From NCBI RefSeq assembly GCF_017086465.1, contig NZ_CP070961.1, positions 1,364,001-1,428,000 of the forward strand: 64,000 bases of DNA, in the 5' to 3' direction. Origin of the DNA: Nocardioides sp. zg-1228. Its GTDB lineage: Bacteria; Actinomycetota; Actinomycetes; Propionibacteriales; Nocardioidaceae. The position numbers and the translations under genes are program-made. Position 1 is the first letter of the stretch. Each line of letters starts with the position of its first letter. Below the pieces are notes generated by a model. It did no database searches and had not been told where the DNA came from. It was given only the letters and a program-made list of their open reading frames with translations. Of this stretch, positions 48,626-59,304 are shown in pieces.

Positions 48626-50008
48626 ATGGAGGCACGCTTCGACCACCTCGTCATCGCCGTCGCCGACCTCGACGAGGCGGCGCAGCGGTGGCGCGCGGCC
48701 GGCATCCGCGCCGAGCGCGGGGGAGCCCACCCGGGCGGCACGGAGAACCTGCTCGTCCGCGGCCCACGACCGGCCTACGTCGAGCTGGTGGCACCGGGGA
48801 GGCACGCGACCGGCCCGTGGCTCGACCGGCTCCGTGCGAGCCGTGGACCGATCGCGTGGGCGATCGCGGTCGACGACCTCGACGACGCGCGACGGGCACT
48901 GCTCGCCGCGGGCTTCGCGCCCGATCCGCCGATGCCCGGCTCGCGCCGCACCCCCGACGGGGAGCTCATCGAGTGGCGCGTGTGCGAGGTCGACGGAGGG
49001 TCGGACGAGGGCTTCCTGCCGTTCCTCATCGAGTGGACGTCGCCGATGGGCCCGGGGCCGGGCGACGGGCCGGTCGTGGAGCACCTTCAGCTGACCCCGC
49101 CCGACCCGGACCGGCTCGCCGACCTGCTGCTGGCCCTGGGCCTCCACGCCGACCGCCACTTCCCGCGCCGGGTCTTCCTCGAGCCCGGCGGCACCCACAT
49201 TTCCCTGCTGCCGCTCGGGCGCCCGGAGCGGAGCGAGGGCGTCGTGTGGGCGATCGTGGGGACGGACGACGGGCGGGGGGAGCTCGCCGAGCTGTCCCTC
49301 GCGCTGCCCGTCGAGGCGTCCACCCGCCTCACCCTGGACGGCGTCGTGGTCACCACCCGCCCCGATCGTCGGCGGTTCGCCGCCGCCGCGCTGCTCCCGG
49401 CGGTCGACGAGGTGTTCGCGCGGCTGCGCGGCGACCTCGCCGACTGGCCGGACCCGCACCCGCAGGGTGCCCCCGCGGACGAGGAGGAGTACTCGCGCTG
49501 CCTCGACCCGGGGAAGTACCGGCTGCTCGCCGTGCGTGCGGACGCGTGGGTGGAGGCCATCGTGTCGGCCGGGCTCGGCGTCGCCGAGCAGGTCGACCCG
49601 CGGTCGGTGCGGTGGGGCGCGCCGGTGCTCGAGTCCAGCCGGGTCACCGTGGTCCGCGGACGAGCGGGCACGCAACCGGTCGTCGTGGGCGTCGCGCCGT
49701 CGCCGGGCGCCACCGAGGCGTTCGTCGCCATCGGGGTCGGGGACCCCGCGGAGGTCCTGGTGAGCCAGCCCGACTGCGGCTGCGACGCGTGCGACACCGG
49801 GTCCGCCGACCTCCTCGAGAGGGTCGACGACGCGTTCGTGCTGGCCCTGTCCGGCGGCGTCTACGCGGTCCGCGACGGCGAGCGGGTCGTGCGCCGCTCG
49901 CTCGACGGCTGGGGGAGCTCCGGGGTCGACGACGGCGAGCGGTGGCTCGCCGACGCCGCGCAGGGACGGCGCAGGGACGGCGTCGTCGCGGGCGCGGCCT
50001 GGCTCTGA
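48626..50008 (+). CDS. VOC (glyoxalase-like)-DUF6226 fusion protein
   Basis: A 460-residue protein. Residues 1-230 form two VOC-type beta-alpha-beta units (FDHLVIAVADLDEAAQRWRA at the start; VVEHLQLTPPDPDRLADLLL in the middle). Residues 245-455 match DUF6226: AVDEVFARLRGDLADWPDPH, ADEEEYSRCLDPGKYRLLAVRADAW, and a Cys-rich end, DCGCDACDTGSADLLERVDDAF, that could bind metal. DUF6226 proteins are normally separate and unknown in function. No frameshift separates the two parts, so it is one gene. TAGCCT lies 7 nt before the ATG. Confidence 0.85.
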   Translation: MEARFDHLVIAVADLDEAAQRWRAAGIRAERGGAHPGGTENLLVRGPRPAYVELVAPGRHATGPWLDRLRASRGPIAWAIAVDDLDDARRALLAAGFAPDPPMPGSRRTPDGELIEWRVCEVDGGSDEGFLPFLIEWTSPMGPGPGDGPVVEHLQLTPPDPDRLADLLLALGLHADRHFPRRVFLEPGGTHISLLPLGRPERSEGVVWAIVGTDDGRGELAELSLALPVEASTRLTLDGVVVTTRPDRRRFAAAALLPAVDEVFARLRGDLADWPDPHPQGAPADEEEYSRCLDPGKYRLLAVRADAWVEAIVSAGLGVAEQVDPRSVRWGAPVLESSRVTVVRGRAGTQPVVVGVAPSPGATEAFVAIGVGDPAEVLVSQPDCGCDACDTGSADLLERVDDAFVLALSGGVYAVRDGERVVRRSLDGWGSSGVDDGERWLADAAQGRRRDGVVAGAAWL

Positions 50009-50045
50009 CGCGCCCGACCCCGGCCGGGGCCGGCTCGGGCCGGGC

Positions 50046-50807
50046 TCAGGCGATCGTGAGGCCGCCGTCCACCGGGATCATCTGCCCGGTGACGTAGCCG
50101 GCGGCGTCGGAGGCCAGCCACATGGCGGTCGCGGCGAGCTCGTGCGGGCGGCCGGTGCGTCCGGCGGGCACGCGCTGCAGGGCGAGGTCGAGGTAGCCCT
50201 CGGGGTAGGTGTCGGTCATCTCGGAGGCGAAGAAGCCCGGCGCGAGCGCGTTGACCCGGATCCCCTTGCGGCCCGTCCACTGCTGGGCGAGGTCCCGGGT
50301 GAGTCCGCCGAGCCCGGCCTTGGACGCGGAGTAGGCCGCCTGCGGGAGGGCGCCGGTGGTGATGCCGAGGACGGAGGAGATGTTGATGATGCTCGATCCG
50401 GGCTGCATCACCCGGCCGCACGCCTGTGCCATCCAGTAGCAGCCGTTGAGGTTGACGTCGATCACCGAGCGGAACTGCTCGGGCGTCTCGCGCGTGGCCG
50501 GCACCGCGGTGCCGACGCCGGCGTTGTTGATGAGCACGTCGACCCGGCCGAACGTCGCCATCGTCTCGTCGACGAGGTGCTGGCACTGCTCGGGGTCGGC
50601 GACGTCGGTCACGACGGTCTGCACGCGGCGGCCGGTCGAGCGCACGGAGTCGGCGACCCGCTCGAGCCGGTCGGCGCGGCGGGCTCCGAGCACCAGGTCG
50701 GCCCCGCCCTCGGCGAAGCAGTGGGCGAACGCCACGCCCAGCCCGCTCGACGCGCCGGTGACGATGACGACCTTGTCGTCGAGACGGAAGAGGTCCATGA
50801 CGGTCAT
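50046..50807 (-). CDS. SDR family oxidoreductase
   Basis: A 253-residue classical short-chain dehydrogenase. The cofactor loop is VTGASSGLGVAFAHCF, the NNAG strand is VDVLINNAGVG, and the active site has SIINISSVLGI (Ser), YSASKAG (Tyr-x3-Lys), PGFFASEMT and the end YVTGQMIPVDGGLTIA. Basic residues after the second strand (ARRADRLER) favour NADP(H). Substrate unknown; such enzymes reduce keto groups of acyl, sugar or alcohol substrates. It is preceded on the same strand by an MFS transporter whose stop codon lies 9 nt upstream, so it may be the third gene of the ArsR operon. Confidence 0.92.
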   Translation of the reverse strand: MTVMDLFRLDDKVVIVTGASSGLGVAFAHCFAEGGADLVLGARRADRLERVADSVRSTGRRVQTVVTDVADPEQCQHLVDETMATFGRVDVLINNAGVGTAVPATRETPEQFRSVIDVNLNGCYWMAQACGRVMQPGSSIINISSVLGITTGALPQAAYSASKAGLGGLTRDLAQQWTGRKGIRVNALAPGFFASEMTDTYPEGYLDLALQRVPAGRTGRPHELAATAMWLASDAAGYVTGQMIPVDGGLTIA

Positions 50808-50816
50808 GTCGAGACC

Positions 50817-52064
50817 CTACGGCGTGGGGCCGCTCGCCGTCGCCGCCGGTGCGACGGGCGCGCGCGGCAGGGTGCGCACCGACCGCGAGCACAGCACGAG
50901 CGCGCAGATCACGGCGTAGGCCACCCCCGAGGCCACGAGCACGCGGTCGTTGCCGAACACCTCGCCCAGCGGACCCCACGCGAGCTGGCCGATGGGCATC
51001 GCGATGAAGGAGCCGAGCATGTCGTAGGAGTAGGCCCGCGACAGCAGGTGGTCGTCGATGTTCTCCTGCATGGCCAGGTTCCACCCCATGCCGAAGACCT
51101 CGAGGCCCATGCCGCCGACGAAGGCGGCGACGACGAGGGCGACGAGCACCGGGTCGAGGCCGAGCATGAGCATCGGCAACGACATGGACGCGCAGGCGAG
51201 CATGCCCCACAGCAGCGGCCGCTCGAGGCGCACCCGCAGCAGGATCACCGTCATCACCAGCAGGCCGAGCGCCTCGGCGGACAGCACGTAGCCCCAGCCC
51301 TGCCGGCCGATGGTGTCCTCGGCGACCACCGGCCCGAGGGTGAAGATCGCGCCGTGGTGGATGGCGTTGAGACCACCGAAGCCGAGCACGACCACCCACA
51401 GCCAGGTGGTCCGGCGGAAGAACGTCCAGCCCTCGCGGAGCTCCGCGATGGTGCTGTCGGACGCGGCCCGCTCCAGTGGGGGGATCCGGACCCGGGTCAG
51501 GCACAGTGCGGCCAGCGCCCACGCGAGCGCGTCGATGGCGAGCGCCCAGCCGGCACCGGCCGTGACGACCAGCAGCGCGCCGACGGTGGGCCCGAGGACC
51601 GTGAGCCCGTTGCGGGTCAGCGACAGCAGCGCGTTGGCCGGCTGCAGCTGCTCGCGCGCCACCAGCTGCGGGACCATGCCGGCCATCGCCGGCATCGAGA
51701 TCGCCGACACCGCGCCGTGCACGGCACTCAGCACGATCACCATCCAGAGCTCGGCGGTGCCGGTGAGGACGAGCACCGCGATCACGCCCTGGGTGAGGGC
51801 GGAGGCGATGTTGGAGGCCTGGAGCACGACCGCCCGGGGGAAGCGGTCGGACAGCACACCGCCCCACAGCAGGAGCAGGATCATCGGGATCGTGTGGGCG
51901 GCCAGCACCTGGCCGATGGCGACGGCCCGGCCGTCGATGTCGAGCACCGCGAAGGTCAGCGCGATGTTGGCCATCATCGTGCCGAGGGTGTTGGTGGTGC
52001 GGGAGGCGAAGTACCACGCGAAGTTGCGGTTGCGCAGCGGAGCCAGGGCGCTCGACCAGGTCAC
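50817..52064 (-). CDS. MFS transporter (12-helix)
   Basis: A 415-residue major-facilitator protein in the subfamily often found beside ArsR-type regulators. It begins VTWSSALAPLRNRNFAWYFASRTTNTLGTMM, with the motif A loop GGVLSDRFPRAVV, SRAYSYDMLGSFIAMPIGQLAWGPLGEVF in the C-terminal half, and twelve predicted helices. Exporters of this type can pump drugs or toxic compounds; the substrate is unknown. The GTG at 52064 overlaps the ArsR stop codon (GTGA), so it is translated with the regulator. Its stop is 9 nt upstream of the SDR gene start. Confidence 0.9.
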   Translation of the reverse strand: MTWSSALAPLRNRNFAWYFASRTTNTLGTMMANIALTFAVLDIDGRAVAIGQVLAAHTIPMILLLLWGGVLSDRFPRAVVLQASNIASALTQGVIAVLVLTGTAELWMVIVLSAVHGAVSAISMPAMAGMVPQLVAREQLQPANALLSLTRNGLTVLGPTVGALLVVTAGAGWALAIDALAWALAALCLTRVRIPPLERAASDSTIAELREGWTFFRRTTWLWVVVLGFGGLNAIHHGAIFTLGPVVAEDTIGRQGWGYVLSAEALGLLVMTVILLRVRLERPLLWGMLACASMSLPMLMLGLDPVLVALVVAAFVGGMGLEVFGMGWNLAMQENIDDHLLSRAYSYDMLGSFIAMPIGQLAWGPLGEVFGNDRVLVASGVAYAVICALVLCSRSVRTLPRAPVAPAATASGPTP

Positions 52065-52603
52065 GACGACTCCTGGCCCGGGTCGGACATCCGGAAGGCG
52101 AACAGGGACGCGCTGACGTGGATGGTGCCGGGGGAGCGGGGCGCTCGGGCCTCGGCGTGGAGGAGGTCGCCGGCCTCGCGCAACAGGTCCACGGCCCGGG
52201 CCCAGGTCTCGGGATCGACCCAGGTCTCGATGTCGGACATCTGCCCGACCCCGGACCGGTGCGAGAGCTGGCGTCGGGTGATCTCGCGGGCGGTGGCACG
52301 CACGTAGGCGATGCGGTCGTCGTTGCTCGCGCGCGTGGCGGGCGGGGCGTCGACCACCACGTAGCGGTAGCGCTTCGCGACGCCGCCGCGGATGCGTTCC
52401 TCGCTCTCGACCACCAGCTCGCCCGCCTCGTGCAGCACCCGGAGGTGGTAGGACGCGTTGGCGTGGGTCAGGTCCAGCTCGCGGGCGACCTCGGCCGCGC
52501 TCATCGCCTCCGCGGTCAGCAGCGAGAGGATCCGGAGTCGTACCGGGTGCGCCACCGCGCGCAGTGCCGAGACCGCTTCCGGGTCCGTCAGGTCGTCGGT
52601 CAA
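52061..52603 (-). CDS. ArsR-type winged-helix regulator
   Basis: A 180-residue regulator. The winged helix is ALRAVAHPVRLRILSLLTAE, MSAAEVARELDLTHANASYHLRVL and HEAGELVVESEERIRGGVAKRYRYV, the ArsR/HTH_20 form without the metal-binding Cys box of ArsR, so the ligand is probably organic. A C-terminal helical part (about 90-180) may bind it. The TTG at 52603 is the start. The stop overlaps the MFS start codon. Upstream are a -35/-10 promoter and repeated CCAAGA/TCTTGG palindromes, so it very likely represses its own operon. Confidence 0.88.
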   Translation of the reverse strand: MTDDLTDPEAVSALRAVAHPVRLRILSLLTAEAMSAAEVARELDLTHANASYHLRVLHEAGELVVESEERIRGGVAKRYRYVVVDAPPATRASNDDRIAYVRATAREITRRQLSHRSGVGQMSDIETWVDPETWARAVDLLREAGDLLHAEARAPRSPGTIHVSASLFAFRMSDPGQESS

Positions 52604-52613
52604 GGCTCACCCT

Positions 52614-52673
52614 CCAAGAAGTCTTGGGGGGCAAGTCTGCGCGGGTGGGTCTCGACTGTCAAACACTTCTTGG
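52614..52673 (-). promoter_or_regulatory. ArsR operon promoter with flanking operator repeats
   Basis: On the minus strand TTGACA (52657-52662) and CAGACT (52634-52639) are 17 nt apart. Just downstream of the -10 box is CCAAGAnnTCTTGG (52614-52627), which would cover the transcription start. Just upstream of the -35 box is ACTTCTTGG (52665-52673), an inverted copy of CCAAGAAGT (52614-52622). A repressor bound at both would enclose the promoter. Confidence 0.65.
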
Positions 52674-52736
52674 GTGGTCTGGCCGGCCGACTATGGCTCG
52701 GCTGCGCCGGAGGCCTCCGGCACACCCCTGACCCGA

Positions 52737-52784
52737 CCCTGAATCCACCCCTGGATCCGGCCCTGAATCCGGCCCTGAACCGGG
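52737..52784. repeat. 12-bp tandem repeat upstream of the DUF4870 gene
   Basis: Four consecutive 12-bp units of consensus CCCTGAATCCGG, the third matching it exactly and the others differing at 1-3 positions. It lies in noncoding DNA between the ArsR promoter and the DUF4870 gene; no gene is seen from 52674 to 52867. Confidence 0.7.
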
Positions 52785-52867
52785 TCGAACCACGTGATTC
52801 GGCGCCCTCGACGTGCTTGGCTTGCCTTGATGAGAGCGGGCGCCCGGCCCGCCGAGGAGTGAGCCAG

Positions 52868-53338
52868 ATGTCCGACCAGTACCCGAGCCCGTACGACCCG
52901 GGGGGCTACCAGCGGGACCCCCAGCAGCCCACGACCGCCTACCGGGCGACGCCCACGACCATGTCGCCGCAGGACGAGCGCACCTGGGGAGCGATCAGCC
53001 ACGCCGGCGCGGTGGTCGCGATGGTGTGCTCGGCAGGCTTCCTCGGGTTCCTGGCGTCGATCGCCGTCTACGTGGTCCACAAGGACCGGGGCCCGTTCGT
53101 GCGGGCGCACGCAGCCAACTCGATCAACGTGCAGATCTCGATGTTCATCTGGCTCCTCGTCGCCGGGGTGATCTACGTCGTCCTGGGCGTCATCACGCTC
53201 GGCATCGGCTTCGTCGTGTTCCTGCCGGTGTTCGCAGTCCCGTTCGTCGTCGCGGCCGTCCTGCACGTCATCGGAGCGGTCAAGGCCTACAACGGGGAGT
53301 GGTGGAACCCGCCTTTCACCCCGCAGTTCGTCCGCTGA
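52868..53338 (+). CDS. DUF4870 domain membrane protein
   Basis: A 156-residue protein. A Pro/Gln/Tyr-rich cytosolic N-terminus (about 1-45: SDQYPSPYDPGGYQRDPQQP) precedes the DUF4870 domain: DERTWGAISHAGAVVAMVCSAGFLGFLASIAVYVVHKDRGPFVRAHAANSIN, then two helices (MFIWLLVAGVIYVVLGVITL and FVVFLPVFAVPFVVAAVLHV) and KAYNGEWWNPPF. Function unknown; members are small integral membrane proteins of Gram-positive bacteria. A GGAG site lies about 8 nt before the ATG. It converges on the M36 peptidase across a strong hairpin. Confidence 0.88.
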   Translation: MSDQYPSPYDPGGYQRDPQQPTTAYRATPTTMSPQDERTWGAISHAGAVVAMVCSAGFLGFLASIAVYVVHKDRGPFVRAHAANSINVQISMFIWLLVAGVIYVVLGVITLGIGFVVFLPVFAVPFVVAAVLHVIGAVKAYNGEWWNPPFTPQFVR

Positions 53339-53391
53339 CCACACCTGGGCCCACCTGATCCCACCCGAGCCCACCCGAGCGAGCCGACGCG

Positions 53392-53427
53392 CCGAGGCCC
53401 CGACACGTTCACGTGCCGGGGCCTCGG
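53392..53427. terminator. bidirectional hairpin between DUF4870 and the M36 peptidase
   Basis: CCGAGGCCCCG followed, after one mismatch, by CACG pairs with CGTG and CGGGGCCTCGG around the loop TTCA. It lies between the two convergent genes and could end both transcripts; there is no T-run. Confidence 0.6.
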
Positions 53428-53444
53428 GGGTGCAGCCGTGTCGA

Positions 53445-56393
53445 TCAGCGGCCGAAGGCCTGGAACTCCGTCGCCCGCACGTTGAGGTCCTGGTCGCTGC
53501 CTGCCGAGCAGTCGCTCACCGCACGCGGGTCCTGGTCCTGCTCACCGGCGTAGTCGGGCCCGCCGGTGCACTGGTTGGTGACGACCTGGAGCCACAGGTG
53601 GGTCGCCTTGGTGCGCCGGATGTCGAACGAGCGGAGGATCAGGTCCGGCGCCCGCGGCCGGGGGGCCGTGGCCGGGAACGCGTCCTCCGGGCTGACGAAC
53701 ACCCGGGTGAACTCGTCCTGCTCGTCGCAGTCGACCCCGCGGGCGATGGAGCACGACCAGACCTCGAACTGCCGCAGGGCCGAGTAGCGGCTCTGGCTCG
53801 GCTCGGCCGGGGTGCCGTCGGGGTTGGTCCGGGCCGGTCGCAGGTGGGTGCTGACCTGCACCCGCCGCACGTCCTGGCGCTTGGTGCCGGCCAGGTCGAC
53901 GATCACGTGCTGCTCCGCGACCGGAGCGCCCAGGGCCGCCCACTGGGTGCCCTCCTCGTCGTCGACGAGGCTGACCAGGTCGGTGCCCGTGCCCTCGACC
54001 GCCGCGCCGTTGGTGACGGACGCCAGGTTGGTGTCCATCCGTGGCTTGAGGGTCTTGGCCCGGCCGGCGGCGAACGCCGTCAGCGGGATGCGGGCGTGGC
54101 CGTGCCCGGGGGCGCGGGCCACGAACTCGTAGTTGCCCGGCACCAGCTCCACCCGGTTGGGCAGCGCCGTGGTCGGGTCGGTGTCGGCCACCGGCACGGC
54201 CCGTGCCTGGTAGTGGCCCACGAAGAGCTGGGCTCCGCGCACCAGGCGACCCTGCTCGTCGCGCGGCGCGAAGGTGACCGCCGACTCGTCGGCGTAGGCC
54301 GAGCGGAAGCTCGGCACCGGGTCGGCGTCGGCGTTGCCGGCGCTGGTGGCACCCTCGCCGAGGCCGCGACGGGCGAAGGCGTTCCAGAGGATGTCCTGGT
54401 TGGCCCCGTTGAAGCGGAGCAGGTCGGCGGCCAGCATCGCGTTGCGGGAGTCGACCTGACTGACCTGGCTGTTGGCCATCAGGAGGAACGAGTCGAACAC
54501 CAGCTGCATCCAGCGCCGGTTGCCCGGGCACCCGCTGACCGGTGTCTGGCCGTTGGCGCACGACTTGTTGAGGGCCGCGTCGCCGGCACCGTAGCGATCG
54601 ATGAAGGCCTGCCGGATGTCGAAGTTGGTCGCGGTCCAGATCTCGCCGTCGGCGTGCACCTGCGGGCCGGTGACGTCGTAGCCGATGTCGGTGTAGTTGA
54701 GCGGGCTGCGGCTCATGTTGTAGTTGCGGATGCCGGCCACCGGGTCGCCGGTCGTGTACTGGCCGATCGTGAAGGCCTGGAGACCGGAGGCGGCGTAGCC
54801 GTGCTCGTGGAGGTACTCCATGGCCAGCTGGTCGCTCCAGCTCTCGCTCATGCCCTGCGGCGAGCTGACGCCGCCGTTGGGGCCGGCGATCATCCGGTTG
54901 CTGATCGCGTGGCCGTACTCGTGGCCGATGACGCTCATGTCGTAGTCGCCGTCGACGCACGGGGCGTAGAAGGAGCCGGCGATCGGCTGCCACATGTACA
55001 TGTTGGTGATCGGCGCCTGGCCGTCGGGCGGGGTGAACTGGTTGGCGTTGTTGCGCGCGGCGAAGGTCGGCGGACCGCCCGAGATCGCGCCTGCCTGGGC
55101 GTTGCCCTGCTCGTAGTCGTTGCCGAGGCCACCCCGGCCGAGGTTGTCCTTCTGCATGTTCCAGGTGCTCTCGACGAACCCGAGGTGGTAGGACCAGTCG
55201 TGCATGCGGTTGTGCATCGCGAAGAGGTTGGCGCGGGCGGCGTCGAGGTCGACGTTGTCGGGGGACCCGAACGTCGCGGGGTTGCAGCCCTCCTCGTACC
55301 ACTGGTTGGTCCACGGGTAGGCGTAGTCACGGGTCGGCGACGCGGTCGCCGTCTCGGTGCCGACGGTCCGCGAGTTGTTGCTGTTGCGGTTCTCGACCGC
55401 GATGGCGTTGTTGCCCAGCGTGGTGAACGTCGGCAGGTTGGTCGCCGGGTCGACGTCCCAGGGCAGCGAGGCGCTGGTGCCGACCGTCTCCTCGCAGCCG
55501 GTCAGCGGCGTCCAGCACCACGTCGCCCGGGCGTCGCGGGAGGAGTAGTCCACCGGCGGGCTGCTCGGGAACACCTCCCACTCGGGGTTGTCGGCGTCGT
55601 GGTCGACGAGGTCCTCGCGGACCAGCACCTCGCCGGAGCGGGCGTCGACGTAGCTGGCGAAGCCGACGGCCTCGTCGCCCTCGGAGCGGAGCACCACCTG
55701 GAAGGCGGCGCGCGCCGCGGCGCCCGGCACAGGCACCGCGACCTCGGTCGTGCCGAGCACGACGGGCGCGGCGATGCCGGCGTCGCGGGCGGCGAGCCGC
55801 TCGGCGTCGGCCGCCGTCAGGGTGGCCGGAGCCGGCGCGGCCGCGTCGCGTGCCAGCGACGAGCTGACGTAGAGCACCTTGCCGTTGCGGAGGCCCACGG
55901 CGGCGATGCCGTCGACGCCCGCCGCGAGGTCGCCGAACTGCTGGCGCACGATCACCACGTCGGCGTCCTCGCCCAGCGGGCGGCTGGCGAGCACCTCGAC
56001 GGACTCGGCGGCCCGGGCGGTGAGGCCCAGGACGTCGCGGGACCCGGCGAGGAACGCGAGCGCGGCCGCCTCGGGGTCGGCGGGAAGCCCCGTGGCGAGG
56101 GGCGCGTCCGTGGCCATCAGCACGGCCGGCGTGCCGAGCTTGTTCCACCGGGCCGTGGCGTCGAGGTCCGCGGCAGCGGACCGCTGCTTCGCGGTCGGCG
56201 CGGCCCGGCCGTCGCGGACGTCCTTGTCGCGGGAGGTGGAGTCCTCTCCCTGGAACCCGGCGCCGGCGCCGGGCGGACCCCCTGGTGGTGGGCCGGCCGA
56301 GGAGGCCGGCGAGGCGAACGGTGCGAGAGCTGCTGCCAGGGAGAGCGTCACGAGGGCAGCGCCGACTCCTCCGACCCGAGAACTGAGGTGCAT
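53445..56393 (-). CDS. secreted M36 (fungalysin-type) metallopeptidase
   Basis: A 982-residue extracellular protease. It begins with a signal peptide (MHLSSRVGGVGAALVTLSLA, then ALAPFASPASSA). A propeptide-like FTP/PepSY region (about 60-300) follows. The catalytic domain has the gluzincin motif HEYGH (residues 491-495), in IGHEYGHAISNRMIAGPNGG, and the third zinc ligand Glu517 in SESWSD. The C-terminal part (about 850-975) has a discoidin/F5-8-like fold with VIVDLAGTKRQDVRRVQVS and paired Cys residues. M36 enzymes degrade extracellular protein. The ATG at 56393 has GAAGGGA upstream. It diverges from leuS. Confidence 0.93.
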   Translation of the reverse strand: MHLSSRVGGVGAALVTLSLAAALAPFASPASSAGPPPGGPPGAGAGFQGEDSTSRDKDVRDGRAAPTAKQRSAAADLDATARWNKLGTPAVLMATDAPLATGLPADPEAAALAFLAGSRDVLGLTARAAESVEVLASRPLGEDADVVIVRQQFGDLAAGVDGIAAVGLRNGKVLYVSSSLARDAAAPAPATLTAADAERLAARDAGIAAPVVLGTTEVAVPVPGAAARAAFQVVLRSEGDEAVGFASYVDARSGEVLVREDLVDHDADNPEWEVFPSSPPVDYSSRDARATWCWTPLTGCEETVGTSASLPWDVDPATNLPTFTTLGNNAIAVENRNSNNSRTVGTETATASPTRDYAYPWTNQWYEEGCNPATFGSPDNVDLDAARANLFAMHNRMHDWSYHLGFVESTWNMQKDNLGRGGLGNDYEQGNAQAGAISGGPPTFAARNNANQFTPPDGQAPITNMYMWQPIAGSFYAPCVDGDYDMSVIGHEYGHAISNRMIAGPNGGVSSPQGMSESWSDQLAMEYLHEHGYAASGLQAFTIGQYTTGDPVAGIRNYNMSRSPLNYTDIGYDVTGPQVHADGEIWTATNFDIRQAFIDRYGAGDAALNKSCANGQTPVSGCPGNRRWMQLVFDSFLLMANSQVSQVDSRNAMLAADLLRFNGANQDILWNAFARRGLGEGATSAGNADADPVPSFRSAYADESAVTFAPRDEQGRLVRGAQLFVGHYQARAVPVADTDPTTALPNRVELVPGNYEFVARAPGHGHARIPLTAFAAGRAKTLKPRMDTNLASVTNGAAVEGTGTDLVSLVDDEEGTQWAALGAPVAEQHVIVDLAGTKRQDVRRVQVSTHLRPARTNPDGTPAEPSQSRYSALRQFEVWSCSIARGVDCDEQDEFTRVFVSPEDAFPATAPRPRAPDLILRSFDIRRTKATHLWLQVVTNQCTGGPDYAGEQDQDPRAVSDCSAGSDQDLNVRATEFQAFGR

Positions 56394-56608
56394 CGGTGGG
56401 TCCCTTCCGGCGACCGCGGCCGCCGTGTCCGAGAAACGTGGGAATCTCGTTGTACCCCGGTGGGGGACCGGTGGGAAGACTTGGACAGACATTGTCGTCG
56501 GGCCGGCCGGCGCCGCGGAGGCAGGGCTCCGGTGCCCGGTATCCCGACCGGGCCCCAGCGGGGTCGGGGCGCCGCCCCACCTGATCGGCAGGCGGCCCGG
56601 GGGGCGAG
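56394..56608. other. intergenic region between the peptidase and the leuS leader
   Basis: No gene is seen in this 215-bp stretch. It holds the 5' leader and promoter of the peptidase (minus strand), where TACAAC near 56450 is a possible -10 box, and the upstream part of the leuS promoter. It is GC-rich without clear repeats. Confidence 0.5.
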
Positions 56609-56614
56609 TATGCT
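56609..56614 (+). promoter_or_regulatory. putative -10 box of the leuS leader transcript
   Basis: TATGCT lies 6 nt before the GTG at 56621 of the leader peptide. This is the best match to TATAAT seen in the window and predicts a leaderless transcript beginning at the leader-peptide start. The -35 region is weak. Confidence 0.6.
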
Positions 56615-56620
56615 GGTGCC

Positions 56621-56656
56621 GTGCACGAGCAGCTCCTTCTTGCCCAGCCGCGCTGA
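56621..56656 (+). CDS. leuS leader peptide (predicted attenuator)
   Basis: GTG CAC GAG CAG CTC CTT CTT GCC CAG CCG CGC TGA encodes M-H-E-Q-L-L-L-A-Q-P-R, with three consecutive Leu codons, two of them CTT, which is very rare in this GC-rich DNA. It follows the -10 box by 6 nt and precedes a U-tailed terminator by about 36 nt. This is the standard form of a leader peptide whose ribosome stalls when Leu-tRNA is scarce, here placed in front of leucyl-tRNA synthetase. The conserved order (peptide, terminator, gene) supports it; the exact alternative structure was not resolved. Confidence 0.7.
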   Translation: MHEQLLLAQPR

Positions 56657-56692
56657 TCGAGTCCTCCCACCCACGGAGACCGACGCGCGGCC

Positions 56693-56716
56693 ACCCCTCC
56701 ATGCGAGGGGTTTTTT
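56693..56716 (+). terminator. intrinsic terminator in the leuS leader
   Basis: ACCCCTC (56693-56699) pairs with GAGGGGT (56705-56711) around CATGC, followed by a T-run to 56716. A U-tailed terminator ahead of a gene is unusual here and fits attenuation. The 3' arm GAGGGG also looks like a Shine-Dalgarno sequence for the ATG at 56718. Confidence 0.8.
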
Positions 56717-56717
56717 C

Positions 56718-56761
56718 ATGCCCGACCCCCGCCACAGCAACAGCCAGCACGAGGACACGCG

Positions 56762-56765
<4 letters not shown>
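56718..56765 (+). CDS. short upstream ORF overlapping the leuS start
   Basis: ATG at 56718 opens a 15-residue frame ([15 protein letters not shown]) whose TGA overlaps the leuS ATG as ATGA. A GAGGGG element 7 nt before its start lies in the 3' arm of the terminator hairpin. It may be translated to couple ribosomes onto leuS, or be an accident of the sequence; no similarity to known peptides is seen. Confidence 0.4.
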
Positions 56766-59260
<2,495 letters not shown>

Positions 59261-59262
59261 GC

Positions 59263-59291
59263 GCGCGGCGCCGCCCGGAGCGGCGCCGCGC
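59263..59291 (+). terminator. hairpin after leuS
   Basis: GCGCGGCGCCG (59263-59273) pairs perfectly with CGGCGCCGCGC (59281-59291) around a 7-nt loop, 2 nt after the leuS stop codon. It directly abuts the -10 box of the next gene. Confidence 0.65.
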
Positions 59292-59292
59292 C

Positions 59293-59298
59293 TAGACT
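59293..59298 (+). promoter_or_regulatory. putative -10 box of the ATP-grasp gene
   Basis: TAGACT is followed by 6 nt and the ATG at 59305, so the mRNA is probably leaderless. Confidence 0.5.
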
Positions 59299-59304
59299 CG
59301 GCGG

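Noticed and set aside
45521-49675. A 1.3-kilocodon open frame on the minus strand
   Set aside because: It lies opposite the DHA2 transporter, rocD and VOC-DUF6226 genes, has low-complexity Arg/Glu/Asp composition and no recognisable domain.
56609-56761. A T-box riboswitch upstream of leuS
   Set aside because: The conserved T-box sequence (AGGGTGGnACCGCG type) and specifier-loop arrangement are missing; the Leu-rich peptide plus terminator explains the leader better.
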